DNA from: Ursus arctos
Lineage: Eukaryota; Chordata; Mammalia; Carnivora; Ursidae
DNA: 64,000 bases
NCBI RefSeq assembly: GCF_023065955.2
Contig: NW_026622797.1
Span: 53,441,689-53,505,688, forward strand
Direction of reading: 5' to 3'
The notes under the pieces: generated by a model
Databases searched by the model: none
Told to the model about the DNA's origin: nothing
The model's input: only the letters and a program-made list of their open reading frames with translations
In this document: one piece after another, positions 1 through 11,745 of the stretch
Layout: every line of letters starts with the position of its first letter
How positions within the stretch are numbered: the first letter of the stretch is position 1
Program-made: the position numbers and the translations under genes

Positions 1-108
1 AGCAGAGGGGGACGGGGTTGAGGGAGAGAGAGAAGCTTCCCAGGACCCTGGGATCATGACCTGAGCCAAAGGCAGATGCTTAACCGACTGAGCCACCCGG
101 ATAACCCC
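1..108 (-). mobile_element. CanSINE fragment cut by the window edge
   Basis: The tRNA-like head of a carnivore SINE in reverse orientation, recognised by CAGGACCCTGGGATCATGAC and AACCGACTGAGCCACCC. Its tail lies before base 1. Confidence 0.85.
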
Positions 109-280
109 TGCCCCAAACCTTCTAAAATACAATCTTCACTTTAACAAAATCCCTGAGGAATTCCTAGGCACGGGGAAGTTTGCGGCACACTAGCCAAGAG
201 ATGGCAGAGCCCTCCTGTGAACAAAGCTACCGCCCTGACCCGCCACGCTCACCTGGAAACTACCGTGTGAGAGAAAGAAA

Positions 281-407
281 CTTAAAATATATATATATTA
301 TTATTATATATATATTATATATATATATTATATAATATTAATATAATATTATATATTATATAAAATATATATATATTATTAAAATATATATTATTATATA
401 TTATTTA
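281..407. repeat. (TA)n-rich low-complexity tract
   Basis: About 125 bases composed almost only of A and T as irregular TATA/ATTA units, largely self-complementary. It looks like a degenerate expanded microsatellite. The flanks to 1480 show no recognised gene. Confidence 0.9.
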
Positions 408-1109
408 CTGTGGTTATTAAAGTCATGCTATTTTGGAAGGTCTTCATGGTGAGGCTTAGATTTATCCTAATGCCAATAGTGCAACACCGTCCACAGGGTC
501 TTATTTGTCAGACCCTATATTAAATTTCCTGTGGGAGTTCCTGTCCCCAAATGGATCAGTCTTAAAAGTCTGCCATAAGCCTGTACTCTTATCAGCTTAA
601 AGATGTACCAAATGAGAGTTCAGGACCCAGAGACAGCTTGACTAGTAACTAGTGATCCTTGCCCTGGAAGATTCAGGCAGTCAAAAATCACCAGCAAAAT
701 CAGGAACTGGGAAAGAGAGTTCCTAATGCAAAGTCACGAGAGTCCAGACCGGAAGTCAAGAGAGGAACTGAAATAGGTGAAATGAGAGCTACAGTACAGG
801 AAGCTCCGGGACCCCCATCGCTGTCTGGAACAGCAACCGCCCACCTGCGTTCCCCGCACCGCCAGCCTGAACCCCTGTCCTCCCGCGGTCCACTGGCTTG
901 TTCAGAACATGGTGGTCTTTGCCCTATCCATCTATGCCCCCAAACTGTCCTAAGGTCAGCATCTTATCTATGAAAGAAATGACAAAATTATAGTCGTAAA
1001 TGGTATTTCCCACAAGAACGCAATCTCTTTAATTCTCTAATGGCTCCACACACGTGAGCCCGTCCTCAGTTTGGCTACTTGATGCATCTCCAGCCTGCCC
1101 ACCCTTCCT

Positions 1110-1350
1110 CTCCTCTTCATCACAGGCCTGCTCCACATACCCCGCACAAAACATTATGCCATTCCTTTGGGACATTCCCTTTCCCTTCTCTTTGGCTTTT
1201 CCTATAGCTTAAGCACTCTGTTTTCCAGAACAACAGCTTTTCTCTAGCCGGGAGTCATTCCTCAAGACCAAATGTAATGCTTCTTCCTCCCAGAAGCCTT
1301 GCCCTGGCTCCCACTTGGCTGTAGGGCTCTCCCTCTTCTGTCTACAGCAG
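1110..1350 (+). repeat. possible L2-type relic
   Basis: Pyrimidine-rich text with phrases typical of the end of an L2 element (for example 'cctcccagaagccttgccctgg'). It is old and diverged, so assignment is tentative. Confidence 0.35.
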
Positions 1351-1483
1351 TTAGTAGCTCAAAAGACATCTTTCTTCTCTTCTTTTTTGTTTTCTTCTCT
1401 TAACTTTCAAATTATCTGGAAATACCTAGAGGGATAAGCTTTGTATTTAAGTTCACCTTTGAGAAACAAAACTAATGATCAAA

Positions 1484-1731
1484 GGAAAAAAAAGAGAGAA
1501 ACCAAGAAACAGACTCTTAACTATAGAGTATAACTTAAACTGATGGTTACCAGAGGGGAGGTGTGGGGGAGGGTGCGGGTAATAGGGGATGGGGATTAAG
1601 GAGGGCACTTGCTGTGATGAGCACCGGGTGATGTGTGGAAGTGTTGTATCACCATATTATACACCTGAAACTAATAGAACACTGTATGCTAACCATACTG
1701 GAATTAAAATTAAAAGTTAATAAAAATAAAT
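1484..1731 (+). mobile_element. L1 3'-end fragment
   Basis: Matches the tail of the carnivore L1s elsewhere in this window: 'acagactcttaac', the G-rich 'gggggagggtg', 'gatgagcaccgggtgatg' and 'tacacctgaaactaat', ending in an A-rich tail. It is 5'-truncated with no coding content. A (GATA)n run follows at 1728-1752. Confidence 0.85.
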
Positions 1732-2067
1732 AGATAGATGGATAGATAGATAAATTCACCTTTGAATTCTCCATGGCAGAGCCCAGCCTCATGGAAGGTA
1801 AATTGCTGTTGTGAAATAAATTAATTTTCTTTTCCACCCCATTGTCCCTGGGCCCATTTATACTTAACTGTTATACTTAACTGAGCTTCCTTTGTAAACT
1901 GTGGGTACACAGATTCCCAGCTGTTTGCAAGCTTCCATTCTCAGGGCCCATGTACACTTTTAAAGAACCTGTAAGCCCTGGTAGAGCCTAAAAAATGTGC
2001 AAACAGAAGGTACCAAAATAATGTTGGTTGATCAACTGAACGAAAGGTTTTCTTCAAGGAATTTTTA

Positions 2068-2319
2068 TTTTATTTTATTTTATTTTATTTTATTTTATTT
2101 TATTTTTAAAGATTTTGTTTGTTTGTTTGTTTATTTATTTATTTATTTATTTGACAGAGAGAGACAGCCAGCGAGAGAGGGAACACAGGCAGGGGGAGTG
2201 GGAGAGAAAGAAGCAGGCTCCCAGCGGAGGAGCCTGATGTGGGGCTCGATCCCAGAACTCTGGGATCACGCCCTGAGCCAAAGGCAGACGCTTAACGACT
2301 ATGCCACCCAGGCGCCCCG
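2068..2319 (-). mobile_element. CanSINE with target-site duplication
   Basis: Full carnivore SINE in reverse. Its tail is an expanded (TTTTA)n and (TTTG/TTTA)n run at 2068-2152, and its head ends GCCACCCAGGCGCCCC. A perfect 16-base duplication (CTTCAAGGAATTTTTA) flanks it at 2052-2067 and 2320-2335. Confidence 0.95.
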
Positions 2320-2737
2320 CTTCAAGGAATTTTTAAATAGGAGTTTGCCAAGTCAATTTTTCTGTTGAGAATTTAGTTTTTCTATTTTTTGAAATGTTTT
2401 ATTTAATAGAATCTTCCTAACACTTGGATTTACCTTTGATATTTTCCTACATTACCCTCAGTGCCCAGATTTTGGTTCTCAATACCATTCCCACCACAAT
2501 AAAGCTGGGCTCCCTACAGAAATGGCTGAATCCAGGTCTGAGACAGGAAATGTCTAAGATACTTTGTCACACCAAAAAACAAGAGACTCTCCAAGACTTT
2601 TGGAGACATGTCAGTAGGAATCAGGAATCAACTTGCAGGGTTTTCACTCACCAAAAAGGGACAATTTCGACGTTTATAAAATATGCATTTATGATAAATA
2701 TAAATTTCAATGGTTTGAAATAAATCATGTAAGTTTT

Positions 2738-2906
2738 TTTTAATATTTTATTTACTTGAGAGAGAGAGAGAGAGAGCACAGAGGGAGAGGGAGAAGCAGA
2801 CTGCCTGCTGAGCAGGGAACCCGGCATGGGACTCGATCCCAGGACCCTGGGATCATGACCTGAGCCAAAGGCAGATGCTTAACCAACTGAGCCACCCAGG
2901 TGCCCC
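2738..2906 (-). mobile_element. CanSINE, older GA-rich subtype
   Basis: Reverse-orientation SINE with an internal (GA)n run at about 2760-2776 and the head 'aactgagccacccaggtgcccc'. It is flanked by an approximate duplication of AAATCATGTAAGTTTTTT at 2721-2738 and about 2907-2925. Confidence 0.9.
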
Positions 2907-2942
2907 TAAATCAAGTAAGTTTTTTAAAAATCCATGGAATTG

Positions 2943-3143
2943 GGATGCCTGGGTGGCTCAGTCGTTGAGCGTCTGCCTTTGGCTCAGGGCGTGATCCTGG
3001 CATTCTGGGATCGAGCCCCGCATCAGGCTCCTCCGCTGGGAGCCTGGGTGGCTCAGTTGGTGGCTCTCCCACTTCCCTTGCTTATGTTCCCTCTCTTGCT
3101 GGCTGTCTCTCTCTGTCAAGTGAATAAATAAAATCTTTAAAAA
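2943..3143 (+). mobile_element. CanSINE with internally repeated head sequence
   Basis: Forward SINE starting GGGATGCCTGGGTGGCTCAG and ending in AATAAATAAAATCTTTAAA. The duplication around ATCCATGGAATTG is at 2926-2942 and 3144-3160. The middle contains a second copy of the head phrase GAGCCTGGGTGGCTCAG at about 3041-3057, which is not normal for the family. It sits next to the reverse SINE at 2738-2906. Confidence 0.93.
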
Positions 3144-3359
3144 AAAAATCCATGGAATTGTAATGATATGCCCACCCTTTAAAAAAAAAAATTAAGAACC
3201 CTAATTGATTACCTTACTAATCATAGGATCTATGGAACCAATTCACTATTCTAAAAATGGTTTGAAAGGGAAAAAGCCAAGCATTTATCCTGCCCTTTTT
3301 GTATGAAGTTTACTCCAGAGAATGGAAAGCTGAGTTTATGCACCTTCCCATATCTGCAC

Positions 3360-3680
3360 AGCCTCACCTGCCCCTGAGGCTTGGCCGCTTCTTCGGTGGA
3401 CATGCCACCACTACCACTGTCGCCTGCTCTAGCACAGCAGCTGTCTCAGCCTCCCCTGAGGCGAGCTGGGCTCTGAGCACGTGGCGGCCGTACCTGCTGC
3501 TTCGGGACACCAGGAGCTCCAGTGCCCGGGTTCAGCCTGAGAACACAGCCATAAACATGCCGCCTCCTCCCAGGGCTTCTGGGCCCAGATACAGCGTTAA
3601 ACATCAGGACATGGGATCTGGCTTCCCCAAATGCTGGCCTGCGTGGTCGAGAGTTCAACCCGGAAGGTTAGAGGAGTTGA
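3360..3680. other. unexplained GC- and CpG-richer patch
   Basis: About 320 bases with clearly more G, C and CpG than the flanks. Frames are open on both strands (136 residues at 3299-3709 +, 70 at 3446-3658 -). On the minus strand a short frame starting MSTEEAAKPQG (ATG at about 3401-3399) stays open for about 50 codons, leaving the patch toward lower coordinates. I do not recognise a protein. It may be an old processed pseudogene end or an isolated GC-rich island. Confidence 0.4.
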
Positions 3681-4192
3681 CAGCTCTTCAAGTGAACTCT
3701 GAATTTTGAGCAATGCGAGACGGGACGTGGGAAATCATCAGCAGAGGGATTTGCCTTCCTCCCTCCCTTAGGGACTGGTCCAACAGGTAGCATCTCACAC
3801 CTCCAGAAGATGTCCTATGTGACCAAACAACCGGTTGTGCACTTCTGTGAGGCTATACCAGCTCCGGAACACACCTCTTTGCACCTGCTCTTCCTCCTTC
3901 CCTGCCTCACTTCCTCTCGTGCTGCCCTTGAGCTGCACCTCCCCATAAAGCTTTAGCATGCAAACTTTCATCGGGTGACCACATGGACGAAGGAGCAAAA
4001 AACAGCATTGGCATTATGTAAGTTACTACATAACAAAGACGTGATGGAACTAGAATATCACTTTGCAATCTCTTAGAAAATAATTTATTTTATACCTATC
4101 AATGGCTATACTATGTTTTTTAAAATTCCAAGGATTTGTAATGGTATGCTCACCCTCCTAAAAGACAAAACAAAATTAAAAACCCCAATGGA

Positions 4193-4412
4193 GGGGCGCC
4201 TGGGTGGCTCAGTTGGCTAAGAGTCTGCTTCAGCTCAGGTCATGATCCCAGGGTCATGGTCCCAGGATCAGGCTCCCTGCTCAGCGGGAAGTCTGCGAGT
4301 CTGCTTCTCCCTCTCCCTTTGCCCTTCCCCAGCATTCGTGCTCTGTCTCTTGCTTTCTCTCTTTCTCAATAAATTTTTTTTTTAAATAAAAAATTCCAAA
4401 AATTTTAAAAAT
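4193..4412 (+). mobile_element. CanSINE with target-site duplication
   Basis: Forward element starting GGGGCGCCTGGGTGGCTCAG, with a pyrimidine-rich middle and a T/A-rich tail. It is flanked by near-identical AAAAACCCCAATGGA (4178-4192) and AAAAACCCTAATGGA (about 4413-4427). Confidence 0.92.
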
Positions 4413-5096
4413 AAAAACCCTAATGGAAGCAAGCAGAGAAGTCTACACTCTGATTTCTGTGGTGGGAGAAAGGGTCTTCTTCTCACAAAGACTTGCATGA
4501 TCAGAGCGTTCCTCTCACCTGTGCCCTTCCTATGTGAGGGTCCCCTCTCCTTTAACCTGACACCATAAGCCTGACACACTTCAGCCAACACAGTCTATCC
4601 TTTCTACAAATACAACCTGCACTTTTCCAAGATCACACCATCATATCCATTCTTTGACCTTCCTTGAAAATTCCATACAAGCTGCCATCTTGAAATGTAT
4701 GCAGGAGGACTGGGAAGGGAGAAGCATTGCACAGATCAAAGATTTGTGCACAGGCGGTTCAAGTCTAGGCCAGTGATGCCACAATTGAAAATAAACTTTC
4801 CTCCATCAAATTTTCCTTGAATATTTTCCAAACAGAAGTGATTTTTTCCCTCCCAACAGTCTCGAAAGCACTTGATTTGTAATTTTTGCAAGTCAGTGAT
4901 TACTTCCATCCTTTTCGAACTGAAGTATTCACACCCACATTGGCAATAGACCAGGGTTTAGGCAAAACCGCAGGGTAAACATGAGACCTTTCCTAAGTTG
5001 TCAATTTTACTTAAGTATTTGAGAGAATAAACAAAATTTTAAAGAGTGTTTTAATGTTAAATGTGTACATATAGATATATACGAGAGTGCATATCT

Positions 5097-5295
5097 TTTT
5101 TTTTTTTTAAAGATTTTATTTATTAATTTGACAGAGAGAGACAGCCAGCGAGAGAGGGAACACAAGCAGGGGGAGTGGGAGAGGAAGAGGCAGGCTCATA
5201 GCGGAGGAGCCTGACGTGGGGCTCGATCCCAGAACGCTGGGATCACGCCCTGAGCCGAAGGCAGACGCTTAACCGCTGTGCCACCCAGGTGCGCC
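5097..5295 (-). mobile_element. CanSINE with target-site duplication
   Basis: Reverse element with a T-run tail, 'gacagagagagacagcc' and head 'gtgccacccaggtgcgcc'. The duplication TACGAGAGTGCATATCT lies at 5080-5096 and 5296-5312. Confidence 0.95.
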
Positions 5296-5313
5296 TACGA
5301 GAGTGCATATCTT

Positions 5314-7480
5314 GCATAATTTTTTCAGGTAAAACGTGTAGCAGGCAGCTTTAAATTTGATCCTAAACTTCCCTCAGTTACACTCCTTGTATGAGGGAGG
5401 GGGAGAGGATGCAGGCGGGCAGGTTGAACATGCCTCTGGTTTAGTAAGGGCTTGGAGAGTCTGAAGGCATCACACACACCTCCACTGCTACTATTACATA
5501 GAACTTAAAGTTTTTTGAAAATGAGTGGTTACTTTGATAAGAAGACAAGAAGCCTACTGGAAGGAAAAGATTGAGACCTCAGTCTTATTTTTTCAAGGTT
5601 TAAGATTTTGGAACACGGGCAGATAGACTAGGATGTTCCTCATAAAGCCTAGGTGGCGGGGAAGAGCTACGAGTCTCCTGTAGGACAGCCCTATAAAGAC
5701 AGGGGTGGCTTCTGCACCAAGAGTCTGAGGTCCTCCTTGGGACAGTGGCTTGGTCTTCAGATCCAAACTGGTAAGGTGCCTTGGAAAAAGCAAATGGGTC
5801 CACTAAAAGACATCATAACTTCTTCTGTGTAGGTCCACTCCAGACTATAGTTCTTCCTAAAATGAAAAGGTTGATGGGGAATATTGCAGGTCCAGGTGAG
5901 TCATGTTGCCATTTCATTCTATATCTTGTTGTAGGGAAGTCACCCATGTCTATTCAAAGTCTAACACATGGTCAAACTAAGGCATTGACTTGAAGAGGAA
6001 GAAGTGGAGGACTCTGACAATACCAGCAGAGATTTTATTTTTAAATTATGTTAACCGCACTTTCTAATCCACTCACTTCCCCTTTGTTCTAAACACAATC
6101 ACCACCCCTAGTTAATCTCTGTCTTTAGCTGCAGAAGATCAATAATGATGATGATGATGAAGACATACTATAGATACGTGTGCATATGTTTACACACACA
6201 TTGTATTCTTACATGTCTCTCATTTAATATTAATTAAAATTACATTCCTTGGGGGCAAAACACCTCCTCCAGTATTTTTCTCCCAATGCTCCAGAGCGTG
6301 TAAAGCAGGCTTCTACACACCGTGGGTGGACACGCAAGGAAATTTACGAACTAATTGATGAAGTTACTGCAGGGAATGCCATTATTTGCTTTGCTCTTCC
6401 AGGAAACAAAGATTTGGTTTTTATGAATACCAATAAAAAGCTGCTTCCTGGGTTTCAAAACATCATTTTCTCCACTAACACATTCATATTCCCAAAATAT
6501 AATTCTCCAAATTCAATGATAAGAAACCAATGGTAAAAGGTTTAAGAGATTACATCTTATTGCATGAAACAATTCTTTTATGCGGGAATTCAATTTTGCT
6601 GTGAAAGCTGAAAAAGACCTCTATGTCAACAGAGATGGATACGATTTAGCATTTTTTTGTGTTGATGCAGGCATTATCAGAATTCAAGGTATGCTCTAAT
6701 TTCCTTGGAGTACAAAGGATGCAAGAATGGGGAGCTAGAGGTGCCCTACTAGAGAATAAACAAACACACGTATGTGCGTATTTTACACTGGGCTTTTCAA
6801 GGAAAATTGTTGGTTTAGGTAGCAATGGTCTCTCATTCCAGAACAGCCTCTCTTCAGGCCAGCGTTCACAGAATCACATGCTTGTGTCAAAACATTTTGT
6901 TTCATGAAGCATTTTGGCCATAATGAGGATCTGTGAATCTGACAAGGTCAGTAAAGGTTATCAATAAAGACCCAGAGTCTACAAAGCAATCCTAGCCAAC
7001 TGAGTTACAGGACGGCTATAATAAGAGTACCAGCATCAGCAGAATTACAGCCAACAAAGAAAAATAATGACTTTCTCAATCAGAATGCAGAAAGTGGCCA
7101 GCTTATTAACAGGCAGCAACAGAACCGGCCCGCATGGACTGTGATTTCTAAGACTTCTCAGAAGTGCCCTGTTTGTTTTGTTCTTTATTTCTTATTATGA
7201 GATTCACAGTATAAATTAATCTCATTTGAGCTTTATATCTACTTTTTCCCTTGTTAGTCCTATTCTGTTACTGTAATTCCAATTTTTAGCTGTAAGAAGA
7301 AAAATAACTTAAGCCCAATAAGTTATTACTTATAATGATAACTAACCAAAGAGAATAAATCAGCATTTGCCAATCTGCCATATTCTTTCAGTGCACATTT
7401 AAATATACATTGTAGATTTCATACTACATTAAAATTATGAAACTCATCACATCTATTATTTCTTAGCGGATAAGAATAAA
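5314..7480. other. intergenic, no gene recognised
   Basis: AT-rich sequence with only short spurious frames. A small (GAT)n run lies near 6145-6163. No repeat family could be named with confidence. Confidence 0.5.
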
Positions 7481-7487
7481 CAAGGGA

Positions 7488-9718
7488 ATATGAAAAATCC
7501 ACAGCTAACATCATTCTCAATGGGGAAAAATGGAAAGCCTTTCCCCTAAGGTCAGGAACGAGACAAGGATGTCCACTCTTACCACTTCTATTCAACATGT
7601 GCTGAAAGTTGTAGCCACAACAATTGGACAATAAAAAGAAATAAATGGTATCCAAATCAGTAACAAAGGAGTAAAACTTTCACTATTTGCACTATTTGCA
7701 GATACATGATAAAGAAAACCTGAAAGACTCCATCAAAAAACTGCTAGAACTGATAAATGAATTCAGTAAAGCCACAGGATACAAAATCAATGTACAGAAA
7801 TCTATTGCATTTCTATACACTAATAATGAAGCAGCAGTAAGAGAAATTAAGAAAACAATCCTAGCTATAATTGCATCAAAAATAAAAAGATACCGAGGAA
7901 TAAATCTAACCAAAGAGGTGAAGGACCTGTACTCTGAAAACTATAAAACACTGATGAAAGAAATTAAAGATGACACAAAGAAATAGAAAGACATTCTACG
8001 GTCGTGGATTGGAAGAACAAATACTGTTAATATACTACTCAAAGCAATCTACTCATTTAATGCAATCCCTATCAAAATACCAAAAGCATTTTTCACAGAA
8101 CTGGAATGAACAATCCTGAAATTTGCGTTGGGGTGCCTGGCTGGCTCAGTCGGTACAGCATGTAACTCTTGATCTCAGGATTGTGAGTTTGAGTCCCATG
8201 TTGCGTGTAGAGATTACTTAAAAATAAAACCTTTTAAAAATGTTAAAATTTGTATGGAGCCACAAAAGACTCTGAATAACTAAAGCAATCTTGAAAAAGA
8301 AAAGCAAAGCTGAAGGCATCACAATTCCAGACTTCCAAGTTACATTACAAAGCTGTAGTAATCAAAACAGTATGGTACTGGCACAAAAAGAGACACATAC
8401 AGCAATGGAACAGAATAGAGAATCCAGATATAAACCCATAGGTACATATTCAAGTAATCTTCGACAAAGCAGGAAAGAATATCCAATGGGAAAAACACAG
8501 TCTCTTCAACAAATGGTGTTGGGAAAACCAGACAGCTACATGCAAAAGAATGAAACTGGACCACTTTCTTACACCATACACAAAGATAAACTCAAAATGG
8601 ATTAAAGACCTAAATGTGAAACGTGATACCATAAAAATCCTAGAGGAGAGAGCACAGGCAATAATTTCTCTGACATTGGCCATAGCAACTTTTTTCTAGA
8701 GAAACCCCGAGGCAAGGGAAACAAAAGCAAAAATAAACAATTGAGACCACATCAAAACGAATGGCTTCTGCACAGCAAAGGAAACAATCAACAAAACTAA
8801 AAGGCAGCCTACAGAACGGGAGAAGATATTTGCAAATGACATATCCAATAAAGGGCTAGTATCCGAAATATACAAAGAACTCATAAAACTCAACACCCAA
8901 AAAACAAATAATCCAATTAAAAATGGGTAGAAGACATGAAGAGATGTTTCTCCAAAGAAGACATCCAGATGGCCAACAGACACATGAAAAGATGCTCAAC
9001 ATCACTCATCATCAGGGAAACGCAAGTCAAAACTATTTTGAGATATCACCTCATACCTGTCAGAATGCCTAGAACCAAAAACACAAAAAACAATAGGTGT
9101 TGGTGAGGATGTGGAGAAAAAGGAACCCTCTTGCACTGTTGGTAAAAATGCAAAGTGGTGCAGCTATTTTGGAAAACAGTATGGAGGTTCCTCAAAAAAT
9201 TAAAAATAGAACTACCCTATAATCCAGCAATCGCACTACTGGGTATTTACCCAAAGAATACAAAAACACTCATTCAAAGGGATACACATACCCTTATGTT
9301 TATAGCATTATTTACAATAGCCAAGATATGGAAGCAGCCCAAGTGCCCATTGATTGATGAATGGATAAAGAAAACATGTACATTTATACAATGGAATATT
9401 ATTCAGCCATAAAAAGAATGAGATCTTGCCGTTTGCATCAACATGGATGGAGCTAGAGAGTATAATGTTAAGTGAAATAAGTCAATCAGAAAAAGATATC
9501 ATATGATTTCACTCATACGTGGAAATTAAGAAACAAAACAAATGTGCAAAGAGGAAAAAAAAGAGGGAGACAAACCGAGAAAGAGACTCTTAACAATAGG
9601 GAACAAACTGATGGTGACCAGAAGGGAGGTGAGTGGGGGGATGGGTGAATTAGGTGACGGGGATTAAGGAGTGCACTTGTGATGAGCACTGGGTGATTGA
9701 AATAAAAATTAAAAAAAA
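7488..9718 (+). mobile_element. 5'-truncated L1 with broken ORF2
   Basis: Carries the second half of an L1 ORF2 and its 3' UTR. Reading-frame pieces include [19 protein letters not shown] (7687-7986), [20 protein letters not shown] (9155-9412) and the tail phrase 'gtgatgagcactgggtgatt'. The reverse-transcriptase FADD box is destroyed: at about 7699-7711 the codons read GAT ACA TGA, just after a duplicated 'ctatttgca'. A small SINE is nested at 8130-8240. The copy is dead. Confidence 0.93.
8130..8240 (+). mobile_element. short CanSINE nested in the L1
   Basis: A tRNA-like short SINE with 'tgcctggctggctcag', 'actcttgatctcagg' and 'gtgtagagattacttaaaaat', splitting the L1 reading frame. A short AAATTTG duplication is seen on both sides (about 8120-8126 and 8246-8252). 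Confidence 0.88.
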
Positions 9719-9839
9719 AAGAAGAAAGCAATGAGAAATTTTTGCTGGAAGCCTTTCAGGAGCACATGTTTAGGCATGGAAGCTCATATCAGGTAGATCC
9801 TAAGAATCTTTTTCAGTCAGTTTTGTTAACTTATATGCA

Positions 9840-10195
9840 GTAAATGTTTAACAAATGTATACACCCATGTGGCCATCACCACAATCGAGACATCAAATAT
9901 TGCCAGCATCCAAAAAGATTCCTTGTGCCCTTTTGCATTCAGATCCCCCTTCCTCCCGGCCCCAGGTAACTAGTAAGCTGATTTCTGCCCCTAGATATAT
10001 GTATTTTTTTTTTTTTGCCTTTTCTGGATTTCATATGAATGCACCGCATATAGGTACAGTATGTGACCACCTTTTTTAGCTTAGCTTAATGTTTTCGAGA
10101 TTCATCCATGTTTTTGCCTGAAAAAGTAGTTCCTTTTTATTGCCAAGTTGTTCCCCATGGGGCATAATTTATTTGACCAGTTGTTTTTGACTTGT
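9840..10195 (-). mobile_element. ancient L1M relic
   Basis: Reverse-strand old L1 text: 'gtatacacccatgtggccatcaccacaatc', 'gagattcatccatgt' and 'tttattgccaagttgttcc' are the usual inverted L1M phrases. Strongly diverged, with no coding frame. Confidence 0.75.
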
Positions 10196-10743
10196 AATGT
10201 AATGTAGTGAACTGGGTATTTTTTACTTGATTAACTAACAGTTAGTTGCTGTATTTTGATCAGATGCATCCGAGTGTCATCACTATGAAGATGTCCAGAT
10301 GGTTGGACTGACCATGATTTTGGTTAAACTAATACAAGAAAATGACATTTAAAAGCTTAAAGAATTTAGTAAAGAATGAACATGGTATGATTATCAGGGT
10401 CAGTATTACATTTCCACTACTATGGTAGGTCTGTGGTTTAAATATTTTTTCCTTTTTGGAAAAGTCATTCTTTATCTCCCCTTATCTTTGGAAAAGATGA
10501 GCTTTCTTTTATATTTAAGCAATTTTCATTCCTTTTGGTATATGGCGAGTAAGGGATCATCTTCATATTATCTTCTAGCTTTTTATTCCCTGCCCTTCAC
10601 AAGTTGGCATGATCCTTTCTTGTTCCTTGGGAACAGTGGATTTTTTTTTTTATATAATTACTTTAAACAGTGAATATTTTTGATATTTACAATATTTGAG
10701 GGTTTAAATATTTGAAACATAAAACAAAACAAGAAATAAAACA

Positions 10744-10859
10744 GGGCACCGGTTGGCTGGCTCAGTCAGTAGAGCATGTGACTCTTGATCTCGGGGTTGT
10801 AAGTTCAAGCCCCACACTGGGTGTAGAGATTACTTAAAAATAAAAAAACCTTTTAAAAA
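10744..10859 (+). mobile_element. short CanSINE
   Basis: Same short subtype as at 8130: 'ggctggctcagtcagtagagc', 'tcttgatctcggggttg', 'gtgtagagattacttaaaaat'. The flanks share AAGAAATAA (10731 and about 10858). Confidence 0.9.
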
Positions 10860-11398
10860 AAGAAATAATACAAAAAAAAATGAGGAAGAAAAAAATTCCA
10901 AATCCTGAGCTCTGAGGAACTCTGATATTTATCTTCCATATTTGTCAATTTGTTCAATGCTTAATATAGATACAAAAAGAACTCTCAAACAAAAAATTAG
11001 TACAAAACATGAACTAGAATAAAGCCTTCTTGAATTTCTTCTTGTGAAAATAAAGTTGAAAAGTAGTTTGTGCTACCAAATCACCTGTGTTATATTTTGC
11101 AAAAATGAGGCAAAACATTTTAATCGAGTGAGCAGAGACTCGGTGATAATACGGTGAGCACAGCAGATAGATTCCTGGCTCCCGCTGGGCTCACGCTGTA
11201 GCTCGGGGTGGGGGAGGCAGCAGCAGACAATTAAAATCTTAAAAACATATTTTATAATGTTATAAATGAATAAATGTTATGAAGAAATATAAAGCAGGGT
11301 CAGGGGATAGAGGATGGCGGGGTGATCAGGAGAGGGCTGAGGACAGACGGAAGAGTGAGGAGGGAGCTGTGTGAGCACCTGGGAGAGAAAAGAGTGGA

Positions 11399-11399
<1 letters not shown>

Positions 11400-11433
<34 letters not shown>
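11400..11433 (+). repeat. uninterrupted poly-G tract, 34 bases
   Basis: A pure run of G on the + strand. Such a run can form a G-quadruplex and is very prone to length change and sequencing error. Confidence 0.9.
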
Positions 11434-11434
<1 letters not shown>

Positions 11435-11553
11435 AGGGCAGAGGCAATCCGTTTCTGAATGTAGCAGACGTGGTTCTTAGCAACTATGATCCAATCAGAT
11501 CTGAACTATGGATTCACCAAATAATTGAAAATAACATAGAATCAGACCATAGT

Positions 11554-11554
11554 G

Positions 11555-11620
<66 letters not shown>
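11554..11620 (+). repeat. compound (TC)n(AC)n microsatellite
   Basis: (TC)n at 11554-11574 runs straight into (AC)n to 11620, then an imperfect CA-rich tail. Confidence 0.95.
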
Positions 11621-11623
<3 letters not shown>

Positions 11624-11689
11624 CACACACAAGCACTGCTCACAGGTATGCTCCTGTCGACAAGCTAACCAGGAATAGGAATTAGCTAA

Positions 11690-11745
11690 ATGGTTCTCAA
11701 ACTGTAAAGTGCATGAGAATCACCTGGGGATCCTGGTAAAAAAGA
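11690..11745 (+). repeat. MER5-type relic fragment
   Basis: 'aatggttctcaaactgtaaa' followed by 'gagaatcacctggg' is the terminal phrase of MER5-like hAT DNA transposons. Only one end remains. Confidence 0.65.

Noticed and set aside
2940..3030. tRNA gene-like heads of SINEs
   Set aside because: They carry tRNA-derived promoter boxes but lack a complete cloverleaf and are part of retrotransposed SINEs.
7687..7986. 99-residue frame as a host gene
   Set aside because: It is L1 ORF2, as are 15559-15840, 9155-9412 and 35628-35819.
11371..11685. 104-residue frame with poly-Gly and Thr-His runs
   Set aside because: Translation of the poly-G and (AC)n microsatellites.
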